Source: Gemmatimonadota bacterium (GTDB taxonomy: Bacteria > Gemmatimonadota > Gemmatimonadetes > Longimicrobiales > Gaopeijiaceae). From it: a DNA stretch of 64,000 nt. Every line of letters begins with the position of its first letter. The stretch's first letter is position 1. This document shows, in pieces, positions 42,370 through 50,975 of this stretch. The DNA lies in NCBI GenBank assembly GCA_022823225.1, contig JAJDXM010000055.1:62001-126000 (forward strand). The letters run 5' to 3'. Position numbers and translations under genes: made by a program. The notes under the pieces were generated by a model. The model saw only the letters and a list, made by a program, of their open reading frames with translations. It was not told the origin of the DNA and did not search any database.

Positions 42370-42948
42370 CTATCCCTCCTCCGGCTCCGGCGTCACCTCA
42401 TCGATGATGGCGCCCAGCTCCTCGTAGGCGGTCGGGTCCGTCTGCCTGAACTGGGGTATCACCCCGGCGACGCGGCCGTCCGGGCCGACCACGATGACGG
42501 CGCGGCTTCCCACCATCCCGTTGTCCCGCATCGATCCGCCGAACGCCGCGAAGGCGCCGTCATCGGTGCCGAACAGGTACGGGAAGTCCTCGTCCTTGAG
42601 CCATGAGGCACCCTCTTCCGGCGAGTCGTTCGAGATCGCCATGAGCACGACGTTGCGGCCTTCGTTGAACAGCTCTGCGTACTGATCACGGTACGCTCTC
42701 ATTTGAACCGTTCAGCCACGCGTCCTGACCCTGAAGAAGAACGCGAGGACTACCGTCTCGCCGCGGTAGTCGCTCAGCCGGATCGGGTCCCGGAGGACGC
42801 CGTGCCGGGTGGCGCCGGTGAGTTCGAAGTCGGGGGCCATCGCCCCGACCTCGATCAGGCCGTCGCCAGGTTCCTGTGCCGCCGTGCCGGTCGGCGCGGC
42901 AAGCCCGACTATGGCGACCAGCGCCGCCGCTATCAGAAGTTTGCGCAT
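42370..42948 (-). CDS. Secreted peroxiredoxin selenoprotein (in-frame UGA at residue 79)
   Basis: From ATG 42948 the frame gives a signal peptide (to GTAAQ), then VGAMAPDFELTGATRHG, YRGETVVLAFFFRVRTRG and a TGA at 42714-42712. The frame continues TVQMRAYRDQYAELFNEG and runs to a stop at 42370. In peroxiredoxins the TGA position is the peroxidatic cysteine of the TPGCT motif, here TRG-Sec-T. The second part keeps DFPYLFGTDDGAFAAFGG and AVIVVGPDGRVAGVIPQF. With Sec the product has 192 residues. A 6-bp hairpin starts 15 nt after UGA. A nonsense mutation cannot be excluded, but the exact position argues against it. Role: peroxide reduction beside the CcdA-TlpA pair. Confidence 0.85.
42677..42696 (-). 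promoter_or_regulatory. Candidate bacterial SECIS hairpin in the second selenoprotein gene
   Basis: On the mRNA, GCGTAC pairs with GTACGC (6 bp) around the 8-nt loop CGTGATCA. The loop starts 21 nt after the UGA, the same distance as in the first gene, and has G at its second position. Confidence 0.6.
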
Positions 42949-43018
42949 TCGTCTGCTATCTCCGCTGTTCCCGGCCCGTGGTCCCGGTCGCCCCGTGCGT
43001 CCGGCGTTCGGCCGAAAG

Positions 43019-43050
43019 ATGTGCATGTGAGCATATGTGCATATGAGCAG
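43019..43050. repeat. Tandem 16-bp repeat upstream of the second selenoprotein gene
   Basis: ATGTGCATGTGAGCAT and ATGTGCATATGAGCAG stand head to tail between the end of the creatininase-like gene and the peroxiredoxin start, 71-102 bp upstream of it. Two mismatches separate the units. The position suits a two-site operator. Confidence 0.45.
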
Positions 43051-43977
43051 CTACTGCCCCGAGCTGCCGGAGTCCTGCCCCATGATCGCCGCCCGGATCG
43101 CCTCCACGGTGCGGTCAACACGGAACTGCAGCAGCTTCCTGCCGATCTCGATCGTGGCTTCGGCATCCTCGATGCTCACCCCGTTGATCGACGCCTTCCC
43201 CGCCGCCACCCGCTGCGCGTGCCGCACCGACTCCGGATCCTCGGTCATCATGATCGAGGTGATCACGAAGTCGTCGTGCAGGCCGTCGTTTGTGGGCTCG
43301 CTGATCCCGAGTTCGGTTTCCATGTACTCGAACACCTCGCGGTAGCGGTAGAACTCCGGGACGAAGTGGGCCCGGGCGCTGCCACGCCAGCGTTCGGTCA
43401 GCGCGGCTGCCACCGCCGCCATTCCGCCCTGGTTGCCCCCGCTGTCGCCGATGAAGACGATGTCGGTGAAGCCGTGGGCGCGCAGACTGCTCGCCACGTC
43501 GTCCAGGACGGCGCGGAAGGTCTCCTCGCGCAGGCTGATCGTGCCCGGGTAGCGCATGTGGCCCGACGGGTTGTCGATGTTCCCCTCCGGGACCAGCTTC
43601 AGCACGGGGGCGCAAAGCGCGTTGCCCAGCTTGCGCGCGATCCCCTCACAGGCGCCCGCCAGCACGTAGTTGTGCTTTCCGGTAGCCAGGTAGGGGCCAT
43701 TCTGCTCGATCCCGCCCGTCGAGATGATCGCGGTCGTCTTCCCGTCGCGAAGCGCGTCTCGCACCTCCATCCAGGTGAGCTCCTCGATCCAGACCGAGTT
43801 TAGCGCTTCGATCGGACGCTCCATCTGCATGTCGGCCAGCAGCGCCTGCGCCTGCTGCACCGCCATCTGTGCGCGCCGCTCCGCGCTCATGCCGCGGCGA
43901 CCCTGTTGCGCCTGGCTCGCCATCGGCGCCAGGAGCGCCAATGCGGCCGCGATCAGGATGCATCTCCGGTATGTCAT
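43051..43977 (-). CDS. Secreted creatininase-family amidohydrolase
   Basis: GGAGG precedes the ATG at 43977. The 308-residue protein has a signal peptide ending SQAQ and the creatininase fold, with ISTGGIEQNGPYLATGKHNY (usual form GxxEQHGPHLP), GDSGGNQGGM and HFVPEFYRY. One expected His is Asn in EQNGP, a change that is common in exported members. The family cleaves cyclic amides using two metal ions. The substrate is unknown. The gene is followed by the selenoperoxiredoxin on the same strand. Confidence 0.85.
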   Translation of the reverse strand: MTYRRCILIAAALALLAPMASQAQQGRRGMSAERRAQMAVQQAQALLADMQMERPIEALNSVWIEELTWMEVRDALRDGKTTAIISTGGIEQNGPYLATGKHNYVLAGACEGIARKLGNALCAPVLKLVPEGNIDNPSGHMRYPGTISLREETFRAVLDDVASSLRAHGFTDIVFIGDSGGNQGGMAAVAAALTERWRGSARAHFVPEFYRYREVFEYMETELGISEPTNDGLHDDFVITSIMMTEDPESVRHAQRVAAGKASINGVSIEDAEATIEIGRKLLQFRVDRTVEAIRAAIMGQDSGSSGQ

Positions 43978-44307
43978 TTCTTCAGACCTCCGTTGTGTGG
44001 GCCCCATTTCGTCGCGCGCGTTTGCCGCCCGCGCAGCCCGGATCGAACCACGTTGTCGATCGTTCGGGCGTTCCGAGCATCATTGTAGCGCCGACGCGTC
44101 GGGAAGGCGACTTTTCCCGACCGGTTTCGCCAATCAATCACACCGCAGCCGTCAGCGGATTCCTGGGCGCGGCAGCTCGCCGAGGTGGCAAGGTCGACTC
44201 CCGCCGACTGTCGCCTTAGAATCCACAACGCCGACTTCAGCCCGTGTTGTAGTCTCACTCACCCGATTCAATGGACCAGTCAAGAGCGAAATGAGCGCGC
44301 ATACCCT

Positions 44308-44336
44308 TCGTCGCGCCTTGCCAGCCCGGCGCCTCG
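44308..44336. repeat. Dispersed 29-bp repeat, copy B
   Basis: Identical over 29 bases to 32735-32763, in the same orientation. It ends 42 bp before the likely start of the Rieske gene. The gap 43978-44378 (about 400 bp) otherwise shows no gene, and antisense frames there have no family features. Confidence 0.7.
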
Positions 44337-44378
44337 GCATTCTCGTTGGCACGCGAACTTCCGGGCCGGGACACTGAC

Positions 44379-45479
44379 GTGAGCTTCCTGACTCGCCGCT
44401 CGAAGCGCCGAGAGACGCAATACTCCGACGATCTGCGTCTTGCCAGCTATCCCCCTCCCTATCCCGATGGCTGGTATCGGCTGTTCCGGTCGAAGTCGCT
44501 CGGGCGCGGGAAAGCGCGCTACCTGGAATGCCTGGGCCGCGCACTGGTCGTCTGGCGCAGCGAGGACGCGGACGAAGTATTCGCGATGTCGGCGTTCTGT
44601 CCTCACCTGGGCGCGAACCTCGCGGGCGGCCACGTCCGCAACGACCGCATCGAGTGTCCCTTTCACGGCTGGCAATTCACGGGCGACGGACGGGCGGCCA
44701 GCGTGCCCTATAGCGACACCGTACCCACCCGCGTAGCGACCGAGAGTTTCCCCGTACAGGAGGTACACGGGCAGATCTTCATGTATCATCGGGGTGACGG
44801 AGCCCGGCAACAGGCTGGCGAAGAGGTTCCGTACCCGGTCCCCCGCATCCCGGAAGTCGATGACGGGACCTTCGTCTTTCGCGGGCATTACGAAGCCGGT
44901 CGCTCCCGGATGCACATCATCGAGCCTATTGAGAATGCGGCCGACTCCGGGCACTTCGGACACCTCCATAACCGACTGACGGTGCCCTGGACGCAATTCC
45001 CGATCCCCCGCGCGGCAATCGAATACACGACGCGCCTGGACTTTGACGCTGCCCGGGGGAGCTACAGCATGCCGCTCCTCGTCGAGACCGTGTTCAACGT
45101 CGGCGGCCGTCGCCTGGAACGTACCCGGATAAAGACTCGAGTCATGTTCTCGGGAGTCGGCAGCATCATGAACCTGAGGATCACCTTGCCCACCGGTGGC
45201 GTCGTGGAGATCGTACAGACCTACCTGCCGATCGGACCACTTGACCAGCAGGTCGCTTTTCACTGGTTCGCCGAACGCAACGTGCCGCGACTTCTGGTCT
45301 GGGGTGCGGTGGGAGGCTGGGTCTCCCAGTGGCGCAACGATGTCCGCATCTGGGAAGAAAAAGGCTTCATGGCCCCCCCTATGCTCTCACGGGACGACGG
45401 GCCGGTGATGCGTCTGCGGGGCTGGTACCGACAGTTCTTTCCCGAACTGGCAGCCAGCCCCCGAGAGGCCCGACCATGA
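44379..45479 (+). CDS. Rieske non-haem iron oxygenase, steroid desaturase/KshA-like
   Basis: I take the GTG at 44379. A TTG at 44346 is also possible. The 366-residue protein has the Rieske cluster C74-P-H-L (FCPHLGANL) and C93-P-F-H (CPFHGW), followed by the mononuclear iron site in EPIENAADSGHFGHLHN. The overall pattern and the late WEEKGFMAPPM resemble the cholesterol 7-desaturase/3-ketosteroid hydroxylase branch. It needs a reductase partner, which is not nearby. No signal peptide. The next gene starts at an overlapping ATGA, so they are coupled. Confidence 0.85.
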   Translation: MSFLTRRSKRRETQYSDDLRLASYPPPYPDGWYRLFRSKSLGRGKARYLECLGRALVVWRSEDADEVFAMSAFCPHLGANLAGGHVRNDRIECPFHGWQFTGDGRAASVPYSDTVPTRVATESFPVQEVHGQIFMYHRGDGARQQAGEEVPYPVPRIPEVDDGTFVFRGHYEAGRSRMHIIEPIENAADSGHFGHLHNRLTVPWTQFPIPRAAIEYTTRLDFDAARGSYSMPLLVETVFNVGGRRLERTRIKTRVMFSGVGSIMNLRITLPTGGVVEIVQTYLPIGPLDQQVAFHWFAERNVPRLLVWGAVGGWVSQWRNDVRIWEEKGFMAPPMLSRDDGPVMRLRGWYRQFFPELAASPREARP

Positions 45480-46441
45480 AAACCACGCCCGCTCGCACCG
45501 CCGCGCCGGCGGCACTCCTCGCCGCCCTGGCCTGCGCCGCCCCGGCAGACACAGACCCCATCCGCACGGCCGACCCGTACGCCCGCGGCTACACCGACGA
45601 CGACTTCCCGCGCGTCCAGGAACTCGCACCCGGTGTGTATTCCTACGAACAGCTGCGCTCCGCGGGCGAGGAGCGCTTCACCACGGTGAGCATGTTCGTC
45701 GTCACCGACGAGGGGGTGCTCGTCGCCGACGGCCAGGGCAGCCCCGAGGAGACCCGCCGCCTGATCGACACGATCGCCGACATCACCGACCAGCCCATCA
45801 CCCACGTCGTGGTCTGTTCCGACCACGGCGACCACACCGCCGGCAACAGCGAGTTCCCGACCGAGGCCCGCTTCTACGCGCATCCTACTTCGCAAGCCCT
45901 GCTGCAGGCGGCCGCCGACAACCCCATCCGCCCCGCCACCGCACCCCCCGTCATCGTCCCCACCGAGCTGGTCGAGTCCTCCGAGACGCTCCGCCTCGGC
46001 GGTCGCGAGATCCGCATCCTCTTCCTGGGGCGAGCCCACACCGGCGGCGACCTGGCCGTCCACCTCCCCGCCGAGAAGATCCTCTTCATGAGCGAGGCGT
46101 ACCTGAACCGCGTCTTCCCGGCGATGCGGTCCGCGTACCCGTCGGAATGGGTCGCGATGATCGAGGCGGCGCAGGCGATGGACATCGACACCTACGTGCC
46201 GGGGCACGGCTTCGTCGATTCGCCCGAGGTGCTGGCGGAAGAGCTGGAGACGTACCGCCGCGCCATGGTCCAGGTGATCGAGGAAGCCAGCCGGATGCAC
46301 GCCGCAGGCCTCGCGCTGGAAGACGCGATCGAGCAGGCCGAATTCGGGGAGCTGGAGAGCTGGTCGCTGCGGTCCAGCCAGGCCGGCCGCGCGATCGGCC
46401 GCGTGTACATGGAGCTGAACGGGGAGCTGCCGCCGGGGTAG
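45476..46441 (+). CDS. Metallo-beta-lactamase-fold lipoprotein-like hydrolase
   Basis: The ATG at 45476 overlaps the Rieske stop (ATGA). The 321-residue protein has a signal region with LALACAAP, possibly a lipobox, and an MBL fold with CSDHGDHTAGNSEF, LGRAHTGGDLAVHLP and YVPGHGFVD. The first ligand of the usual HxHxDH is Ser, so one zinc site is altered (SDHGDH). It may hydrolyse an ester or lactone made by the oxygenase, but this is only inferred from coupling. The 175-bp gap after it is empty. Confidence 0.85.
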   Translation: MKTTPARTAAPAALLAALACAAPADTDPIRTADPYARGYTDDDFPRVQELAPGVYSYEQLRSAGEERFTTVSMFVVTDEGVLVADGQGSPEETRRLIDTIADITDQPITHVVVCSDHGDHTAGNSEFPTEARFYAHPTSQALLQAAADNPIRPATAPPVIVPTELVESSETLRLGGREIRILFLGRAHTGGDLAVHLPAEKILFMSEAYLNRVFPAMRSAYPSEWVAMIEAAQAMDIDTYVPGHGFVDSPEVLAEELETYRRAMVQVIEEASRMHAAGLALEDAIEQAEFGELESWSLRSSQAGRAIGRVYMELNGELPPG

Positions 46442-46616
46442 CCGAGCCCAGATTACCCGAGGCTCCCATGGGGGGCCACCAGCGTTTTGTGGCCGCCCAC
46501 ACGCGCGTGCCACCGCGTGCGCCGCCACTGGCCGAACCGCCGCCGCCGGGGTATTCTGTTCCGGCGCACGGAAACTGGCGCCGACACCTCAATCCAGGAC
46601 CCTTCCGGAGGGACAC

Positions 46617-48554
46617 GTGAAACCGACGACCCTGCTCCTCGCCGCCGCACTCGCCCTCGCGGCCCCGCCCGCCCTCTCCGCCCAGGAGAGCGAGTGGCGC
46701 TACTGGGGCGCCGACGTCGCCAGCAGCCGCTACTCCCCCCTCGACCAGATCGACGCGTCGAACTTCGAGCAGCTCGAGGTGGCCTGGATCTGGCGGGCCG
46801 ACAACTACAACGGGCCGGCGACGGGAACAATGCTCCGAGCCACGCCCATCTACGTGGACGGCACGCTCTACTCCGTGGCCGGCAACCGCCGCACAGCCGT
46901 GGCCATCGACCCCGCCACCGGCGAGACCCTCTGGGCCTTCCGCGAACCGACCACCAAGCGGTGGGAGGACTCCATGCGGAAGGACTACGGGAAGGGCGTC
47001 GCCTACGCCGAGGTCAACGGTCGTCCGATGATCTATCTGGTCACGCCGGCCTTCTTCCTGCACGCGCTGGATCCGCAAACCGGCCGGCCGATCGACTCGT
47101 TCGGCGACGGCGGCACGGTGGACCTCCTCGGCGACCTCGGCCGCTGGGATCCCCACCCCACGGACGGCATTCCCTTCGAGGTCGGCTACATCACCAACTC
47201 GTCGCCGCCGATCGTGGTCAACGGCGTGGTCGTGGTCGGCAATTCCCACGAGCAGGGCTACTACCAGTACCTGCAGGAGAACGTGCCGGGGAACATCCTC
47301 GCCTACGACGCCGGGACCGGCGAGCACCTCTGGACCTTCAACGTGATCCCGCAGGAGGGCGAATTCGGCAACGACACATGGGAGAACGACGCCTGGAAGT
47401 GGACCGGGAACGTGTCGGCCTGGGCACCGCTTTCCGCCGACCCCGAACTGGGCCTCGTCTATGTCGTGACGGACCCCCCGCCGGTCGACTACTACGGCGG
47501 CTTCCACCCGGGCGACAACCTGTTCTCGACCAGCATCCTGGCCCTGGACGTCCGCACCGGCGAGCGCCGCTGGCACTTCCAGACGGTGCACCACGATGTC
47601 TGGAACTACGACAACCCCACCGCGCCCAACCTGGTCGACATCACGGTCGACGGGCGCGAGATCAAGGCGCTCGTGCAGACCACCAAGCAGGGCTGGGCCT
47701 ACGTCTTCGACCGCGAGACCGGCGAGCCCGTATGGCCGATCGAGGAGCGTCCGGTGCCGCAGTCCAACGTGCCCGGCGAGAAGCTGTCGCCCACCCAGCC
47801 CTTCGTGACCCGCCCCGCTCCCTTCGAGATGCAGGGAATCACCGAGGACGACCTCATCGACTTCACCCCCGAGCTCCGCGCCCAGGCGCTCGATATCGTC
47901 AGCGAATTCCGGCTGGGCCCGCTCTTCAACCCGCCGATGCTCGAAGACGACGATGGCGGCCCCTCGATCCACTGTCCGGGCGCAAACGGCGGCGCCAACA
48001 TCCCCGGAGGCGCGGCCGTGGACCCCGAGACCGGCATCCTGTATGTCGCTTCGACGCGCGGCTGCAGCGCACCGAGGCTCTTTCCGGGGGTCGACCGCGA
48101 TGAGAACTCCAATGTGGACTGGGTGACCCTCGGCCCGGGCGGCGCGCGCGGCCCGCGGGGCCTGCCGCTCGTCAAGCCTCCCTACGGCAGCATCACGGCG
48201 ATCGATCTGAACACTGGCGACCACATCTGGCAGATTCCCAACGGAGACACCCCGGACAGAATCAGAAACCATCCGCTGCTCGAAGGCGTCGATATCGGCA
48301 ACACCGGCGCATCGGCGCACGCCACCAAGCTGGTCACGAAGACGCTCCTCATGTACGGCGAGGGGCGTGGCGCCGCGCCCGTCTTCCGGGCCGTCGACAA
48401 GATGACCGGCGAGGAACTGGGCGCCATCGATCTTCCGGGCTCCACCATGACCGCGCCGATGACCTACATGCACGAAGGACAGCAGTACGTGGCGATGGCG
48501 CTCCGACTGGCGGACGGCGGGTATGCGTTGGTGGCGCTGCGGTTGCCGGAGTAG
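46617..48554 (+). CDS. Secreted PQQ-dehydrogenase-like propeller protein
   Basis: GGAGG precedes the GTG start at 46617. The 645-residue protein has a signal peptide ending LSAQ and eight-bladed PQQ-type repeats: WGADVASSRYSPLDQID, AVAIDPATGETLWAFREP, ILAYDAGTGEHLWTFNV, ILALDVRTGERRWHFQTV and ITAIDLNTGDHIWQIPNG. The motif HHDVWNYDNPTAPNLVD matches quinoprotein glucose/alcohol dehydrogenases. No cytochrome c CxxCH motif is present, so electrons would pass to a separate carrier. The substrate is unknown. Confidence 0.88.
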   Translation: MKPTTLLLAAALALAAPPALSAQESEWRYWGADVASSRYSPLDQIDASNFEQLEVAWIWRADNYNGPATGTMLRATPIYVDGTLYSVAGNRRTAVAIDPATGETLWAFREPTTKRWEDSMRKDYGKGVAYAEVNGRPMIYLVTPAFFLHALDPQTGRPIDSFGDGGTVDLLGDLGRWDPHPTDGIPFEVGYITNSSPPIVVNGVVVVGNSHEQGYYQYLQENVPGNILAYDAGTGEHLWTFNVIPQEGEFGNDTWENDAWKWTGNVSAWAPLSADPELGLVYVVTDPPPVDYYGGFHPGDNLFSTSILALDVRTGERRWHFQTVHHDVWNYDNPTAPNLVDITVDGREIKALVQTTKQGWAYVFDRETGEPVWPIEERPVPQSNVPGEKLSPTQPFVTRPAPFEMQGITEDDLIDFTPELRAQALDIVSEFRLGPLFNPPMLEDDDGGPSIHCPGANGGANIPGGAAVDPETGILYVASTRGCSAPRLFPGVDRDENSNVDWVTLGPGGARGPRGLPLVKPPYGSITAIDLNTGDHIWQIPNGDTPDRIRNHPLLEGVDIGNTGASAHATKLVTKTLLMYGEGRGAAPVFRAVDKMTGEELGAIDLPGSTMTAPMTYMHEGQQYVAMALRLADGGYALVALRLPE

Positions 48555-48625
48555 GGGGCAGGGGCAGGCGGGTTACGCCGACAAGAAATGGAAAGTTAAA
48601 CATTACATTCCGTAATGTCTTGCTT

Positions 48626-49810
48626 ATGGCCGAGGACAGGACGATGGCGCGAGCAACGACCACCCTGGCCGCGTTGACCGGCCTGCTCCTGGGCGCGGTG
48701 GTGCCCCCCGGCCTGGCGAACGGCCAGGAAGTGCCGCTCCGAGCCGGGTCAATTCAACTGGAGACCGAGTCGGCCGGCGATCAGCCCTTCGGCCGCATCT
48801 CCTGGCTCACGATGACTGCCGATGAAGAAGTCTGGGTCCTGGACGGATCTGCAAGCGTCTTCTACCTCATTGGAGTTGATGGCCAGGTGGTGGCCAGTTT
48901 CGGACGCAGCGGGGACGGCCCCGGCGACCTGTCCATGCCCTGCTGCCTTAGAGTGGACGCGACAGGCCGTCTGTGGGTGCAGGGCATGACACGACTGGAC
49001 ATATTTCGGCTGACAGCTGACCAGGTGGTCTTTGAGAAGCGGCTCCTGAACGAGGTTTTCCTGCATGACAATTCCCTGGCGTCGTTCGGGGCCAGGCCTC
49101 CGGTCCTGCTAACGGAAAGCAACACGGCTCTGGTTCGAGCAGCGCGTATGGGAAACAGCTATAGGCCCGAGATTCACCTGTTCGAAATCGACTCGAGCGG
49201 CGAGACCGTGCGGCGATGGGCGTACCCCGAGACGCCGGAACCTGATCGGATCATGTACGAGTTTCCCCGCCGCGGCGGGCACATTATTCCGCAAATGCTC
49301 CCGTATGGCAGTCGATCCCATCTGGCACGAAGCAGCAAGGCGATGTACGCCCTGGTCACGACGAATGAATATGAGGTTGCAGTTCACGATCTGGACGGCG
49401 CCGTCGTTGCCCGGATCTCGCGACCGGACGTCCAGGGGCCGTCGGTGACCGCGTCCGAGCGGAGCCAGGCCGAGGCCCAGGTGCGCCAGTGGGACCAGGC
49501 CGCAAGGAGGGTCGGAGGGATTATCCCCCAAGTGACCATTCCCGCGCGAAAACCGGCCGTCAACCGCATCTGGTTCGACGCCGAGGACCGGCTGTGGGTA
49601 TCGCTGAGCGTCGACGGGGATGCTGTGATGTCGGAGGCCGATGTTTACGATACCACGGGTGCATTGCTGTTTCGCGCTCAGTGGCCACGGGGAGTGGAGC
49701 TGCGCCACGGAGCCGCCCGGGGCACGGTCGCCTGGGGCATCGGAAAGGGCCCCCTTGATGAGCCCCGCCTGGTGCTGATCCGGTTCAGGGATCAGGGATC
49801 CGTCAAATGA
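48626..49810 (+). CDS. 6-bladed beta-propeller secreted protein
   Basis: The 394-residue product starts at ATG 48626 or, less likely, at 48644. It has a signal peptide (LTGLLLGAVVPPGLANGQ) and propeller blades with GVDGQVVASFGRSGDGPGDL, PCCLRVDATGRLWVQGM and RIWFDAEDRLWVSLSVDGDA. The upstream gap carries CATTAC-N5-GTAATG at 48601-48617, partly similar to the TGTAAAG dyad region. The ligand is unknown. The next gene follows 25 bp after its stop. Confidence 0.82.
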   Translation: MAEDRTMARATTTLAALTGLLLGAVVPPGLANGQEVPLRAGSIQLETESAGDQPFGRISWLTMTADEEVWVLDGSASVFYLIGVDGQVVASFGRSGDGPGDLSMPCCLRVDATGRLWVQGMTRLDIFRLTADQVVFEKRLLNEVFLHDNSLASFGARPPVLLTESNTALVRAARMGNSYRPEIHLFEIDSSGETVRRWAYPETPEPDRIMYEFPRRGGHIIPQMLPYGSRSHLARSSKAMYALVTTNEYEVAVHDLDGAVVARISRPDVQGPSVTASERSQAEAQVRQWDQAARRVGGIIPQVTIPARKPAVNRIWFDAEDRLWVSLSVDGDAVMSEADVYDTTGALLFRAQWPRGVELRHGAARGTVAWGIGKGPLDEPRLVLIRFRDQGSVK

Positions 49811-49835
49811 CATAACATGTAGGAGGGCGCTCAGA

Positions 49836-50663
49836 ATGACCCGAACAACAGCCGCGTTTGCCGCCATGACCTCCACCCTTCTCGCCACGGGCTGCCTGCA
49901 GGATGCCCCGCCACCCGACCACACAGCAGTCTTCACCGGCAGCGCGGGCGCGTGGGTCGACCTCTCCCACGCCTTCGGGCCGTCCACGATCTACTGGCCC
50001 ACCGACACAGCGGGCTTCCAGCTCACCGAACTGGCGTACGGCCAGACGGAGGGCGGGTACTTCTACGCGTCCTACTCCTTCGCGTCGGCCGAGCACGGCG
50101 GCACCCACCTCGACGCGCCGATCCACTTCGCCGAGGGGCGCATGACGGCGGACGAGATCCCGCTGTCCAGCCTGATCACCACGGCGTCGGTGGTCGATGT
50201 CTCGGCCGCGGCCGGCGCCGACCCGGACTACCAGCTCGCGGTCGAGGATCTCACCGCGTGGGAGGCCGAGCACGGGGAGCTCGCCGACGGCACCGCGCTG
50301 CTCGTCCGCACGGGGTGGTCATCGCGCTGGGGTGACCGCACCGCCTATCTGGGCACGGATCTCACCGGGCCCGAGGCGGTGCCGGAGCTTCACTTCCCCG
50401 GGATCGGCCCCGAGGCCGCGCAGTGGCTGGTCGACAACCGCAACGTCGCGGCCGTGGGGCTCGACACGCCCAGCATCGACTACGGCCAATCGACCGACTT
50501 TCGCGCCCACGTGATCCTCTACAGCGCGAACATCGTGGGGTTCGAGAACCTCACCAACCTGGACCGGCTGCCGCCGACGGGCGCCGGTATCGTGGCGTTG
50601 CCGATGAAGATCGAGGGGGGGAGCGGGGGGCCGCTGCGGGTGGTGGGGTGGGTGGGGGGGTAG
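49836..50663 (+). CDS. Cyclase/kynurenine formamidase-like lipoprotein
   Basis: The 275-residue protein starts with a lipoprotein signal (LLATGC). The cyclase fold shows VDLSHAFGPSTIYWP and the metal motif HGGTHLDAPIHFAEG (HxGTHxDxPxH), followed by VVDVSA, LLVRTGW and GLDTPSIDYG. All metal ligands of the family are present. Members hydrolyse formylkynurenine or related amides and esters. Here the enzyme is exported, and its substrate is unknown. The tail is Gly-rich. Confidence 0.87.
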   Translation: MTRTTAAFAAMTSTLLATGCLQDAPPPDHTAVFTGSAGAWVDLSHAFGPSTIYWPTDTAGFQLTELAYGQTEGGYFYASYSFASAEHGGTHLDAPIHFAEGRMTADEIPLSSLITTASVVDVSAAAGADPDYQLAVEDLTAWEAEHGELADGTALLVRTGWSSRWGDRTAYLGTDLTGPEAVPELHFPGIGPEAAQWLVDNRNVAAVGLDTPSIDYGQSTDFRAHVILYSANIVGFENLTNLDRLPPTGAGIVALPMKIEGGSGGPLRVVGWVGG

Positions 50664-50724
50664 CCCCCTGACAGGCTTCGGCCATTTGCCCATCCTGTCT
50701 GTGCAATATGCCAAGGGAGGGCCG

Positions 50725-50948
50725 ATGACATCCCAAATGCTCGCTGAATACCTGGGCGGCAGCCAGGCACTCGGACGCGAAATCCAGTCCGACTTCGACC
50801 TGGACGACGCGGAGCCAGAGGGATTGCCGTTGTCGACGATCGAGTCCGTGGTACGCGGCGGGGCACTCCGCGCCTCCTTGCCAGCGACGTGGGTGCGCGG
50901 GTCATCGAACAGCTCCTGGGGCGCATCGAGCACGGTCTGGCGGCGTAA
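50725..50948 (+). pseudogene. Decayed Xre/MbcA-type antitoxin
   Basis: GGGAGG precedes the ATG at 50725. The first 45 codons read MLAEYLGGSQALGREIQSD and EGLPLSTIESVVRGG, like Xre antitoxins of RES modules. Near 50875 the frame shifts, and the other frame gives LLASDVGARVIEQLLGRIEH and GLAA to a stop at 50946-50948, the end of the DUF2384 domain. The helix-turn-helix and central region are missing. Confidence 0.65.
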
Positions 50949-50975
50949 CAAACCTGGCCGATCGGCTCACGTCCG

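Noticed and set aside
44346-44362. Sigma-54-like TGGCACG before the Rieske gene
   Set aside because: The -12 part reads CTTC instead of TTGC, so the invariant GC is missing.
48590-48620. Fourth copy of the TGTAAAG dyad
   Set aside because: Only the left flank (AAGT-AAAC-ATTACATT) is similar. The right arm is not CTTTACA, so I note it only as a weak relative.
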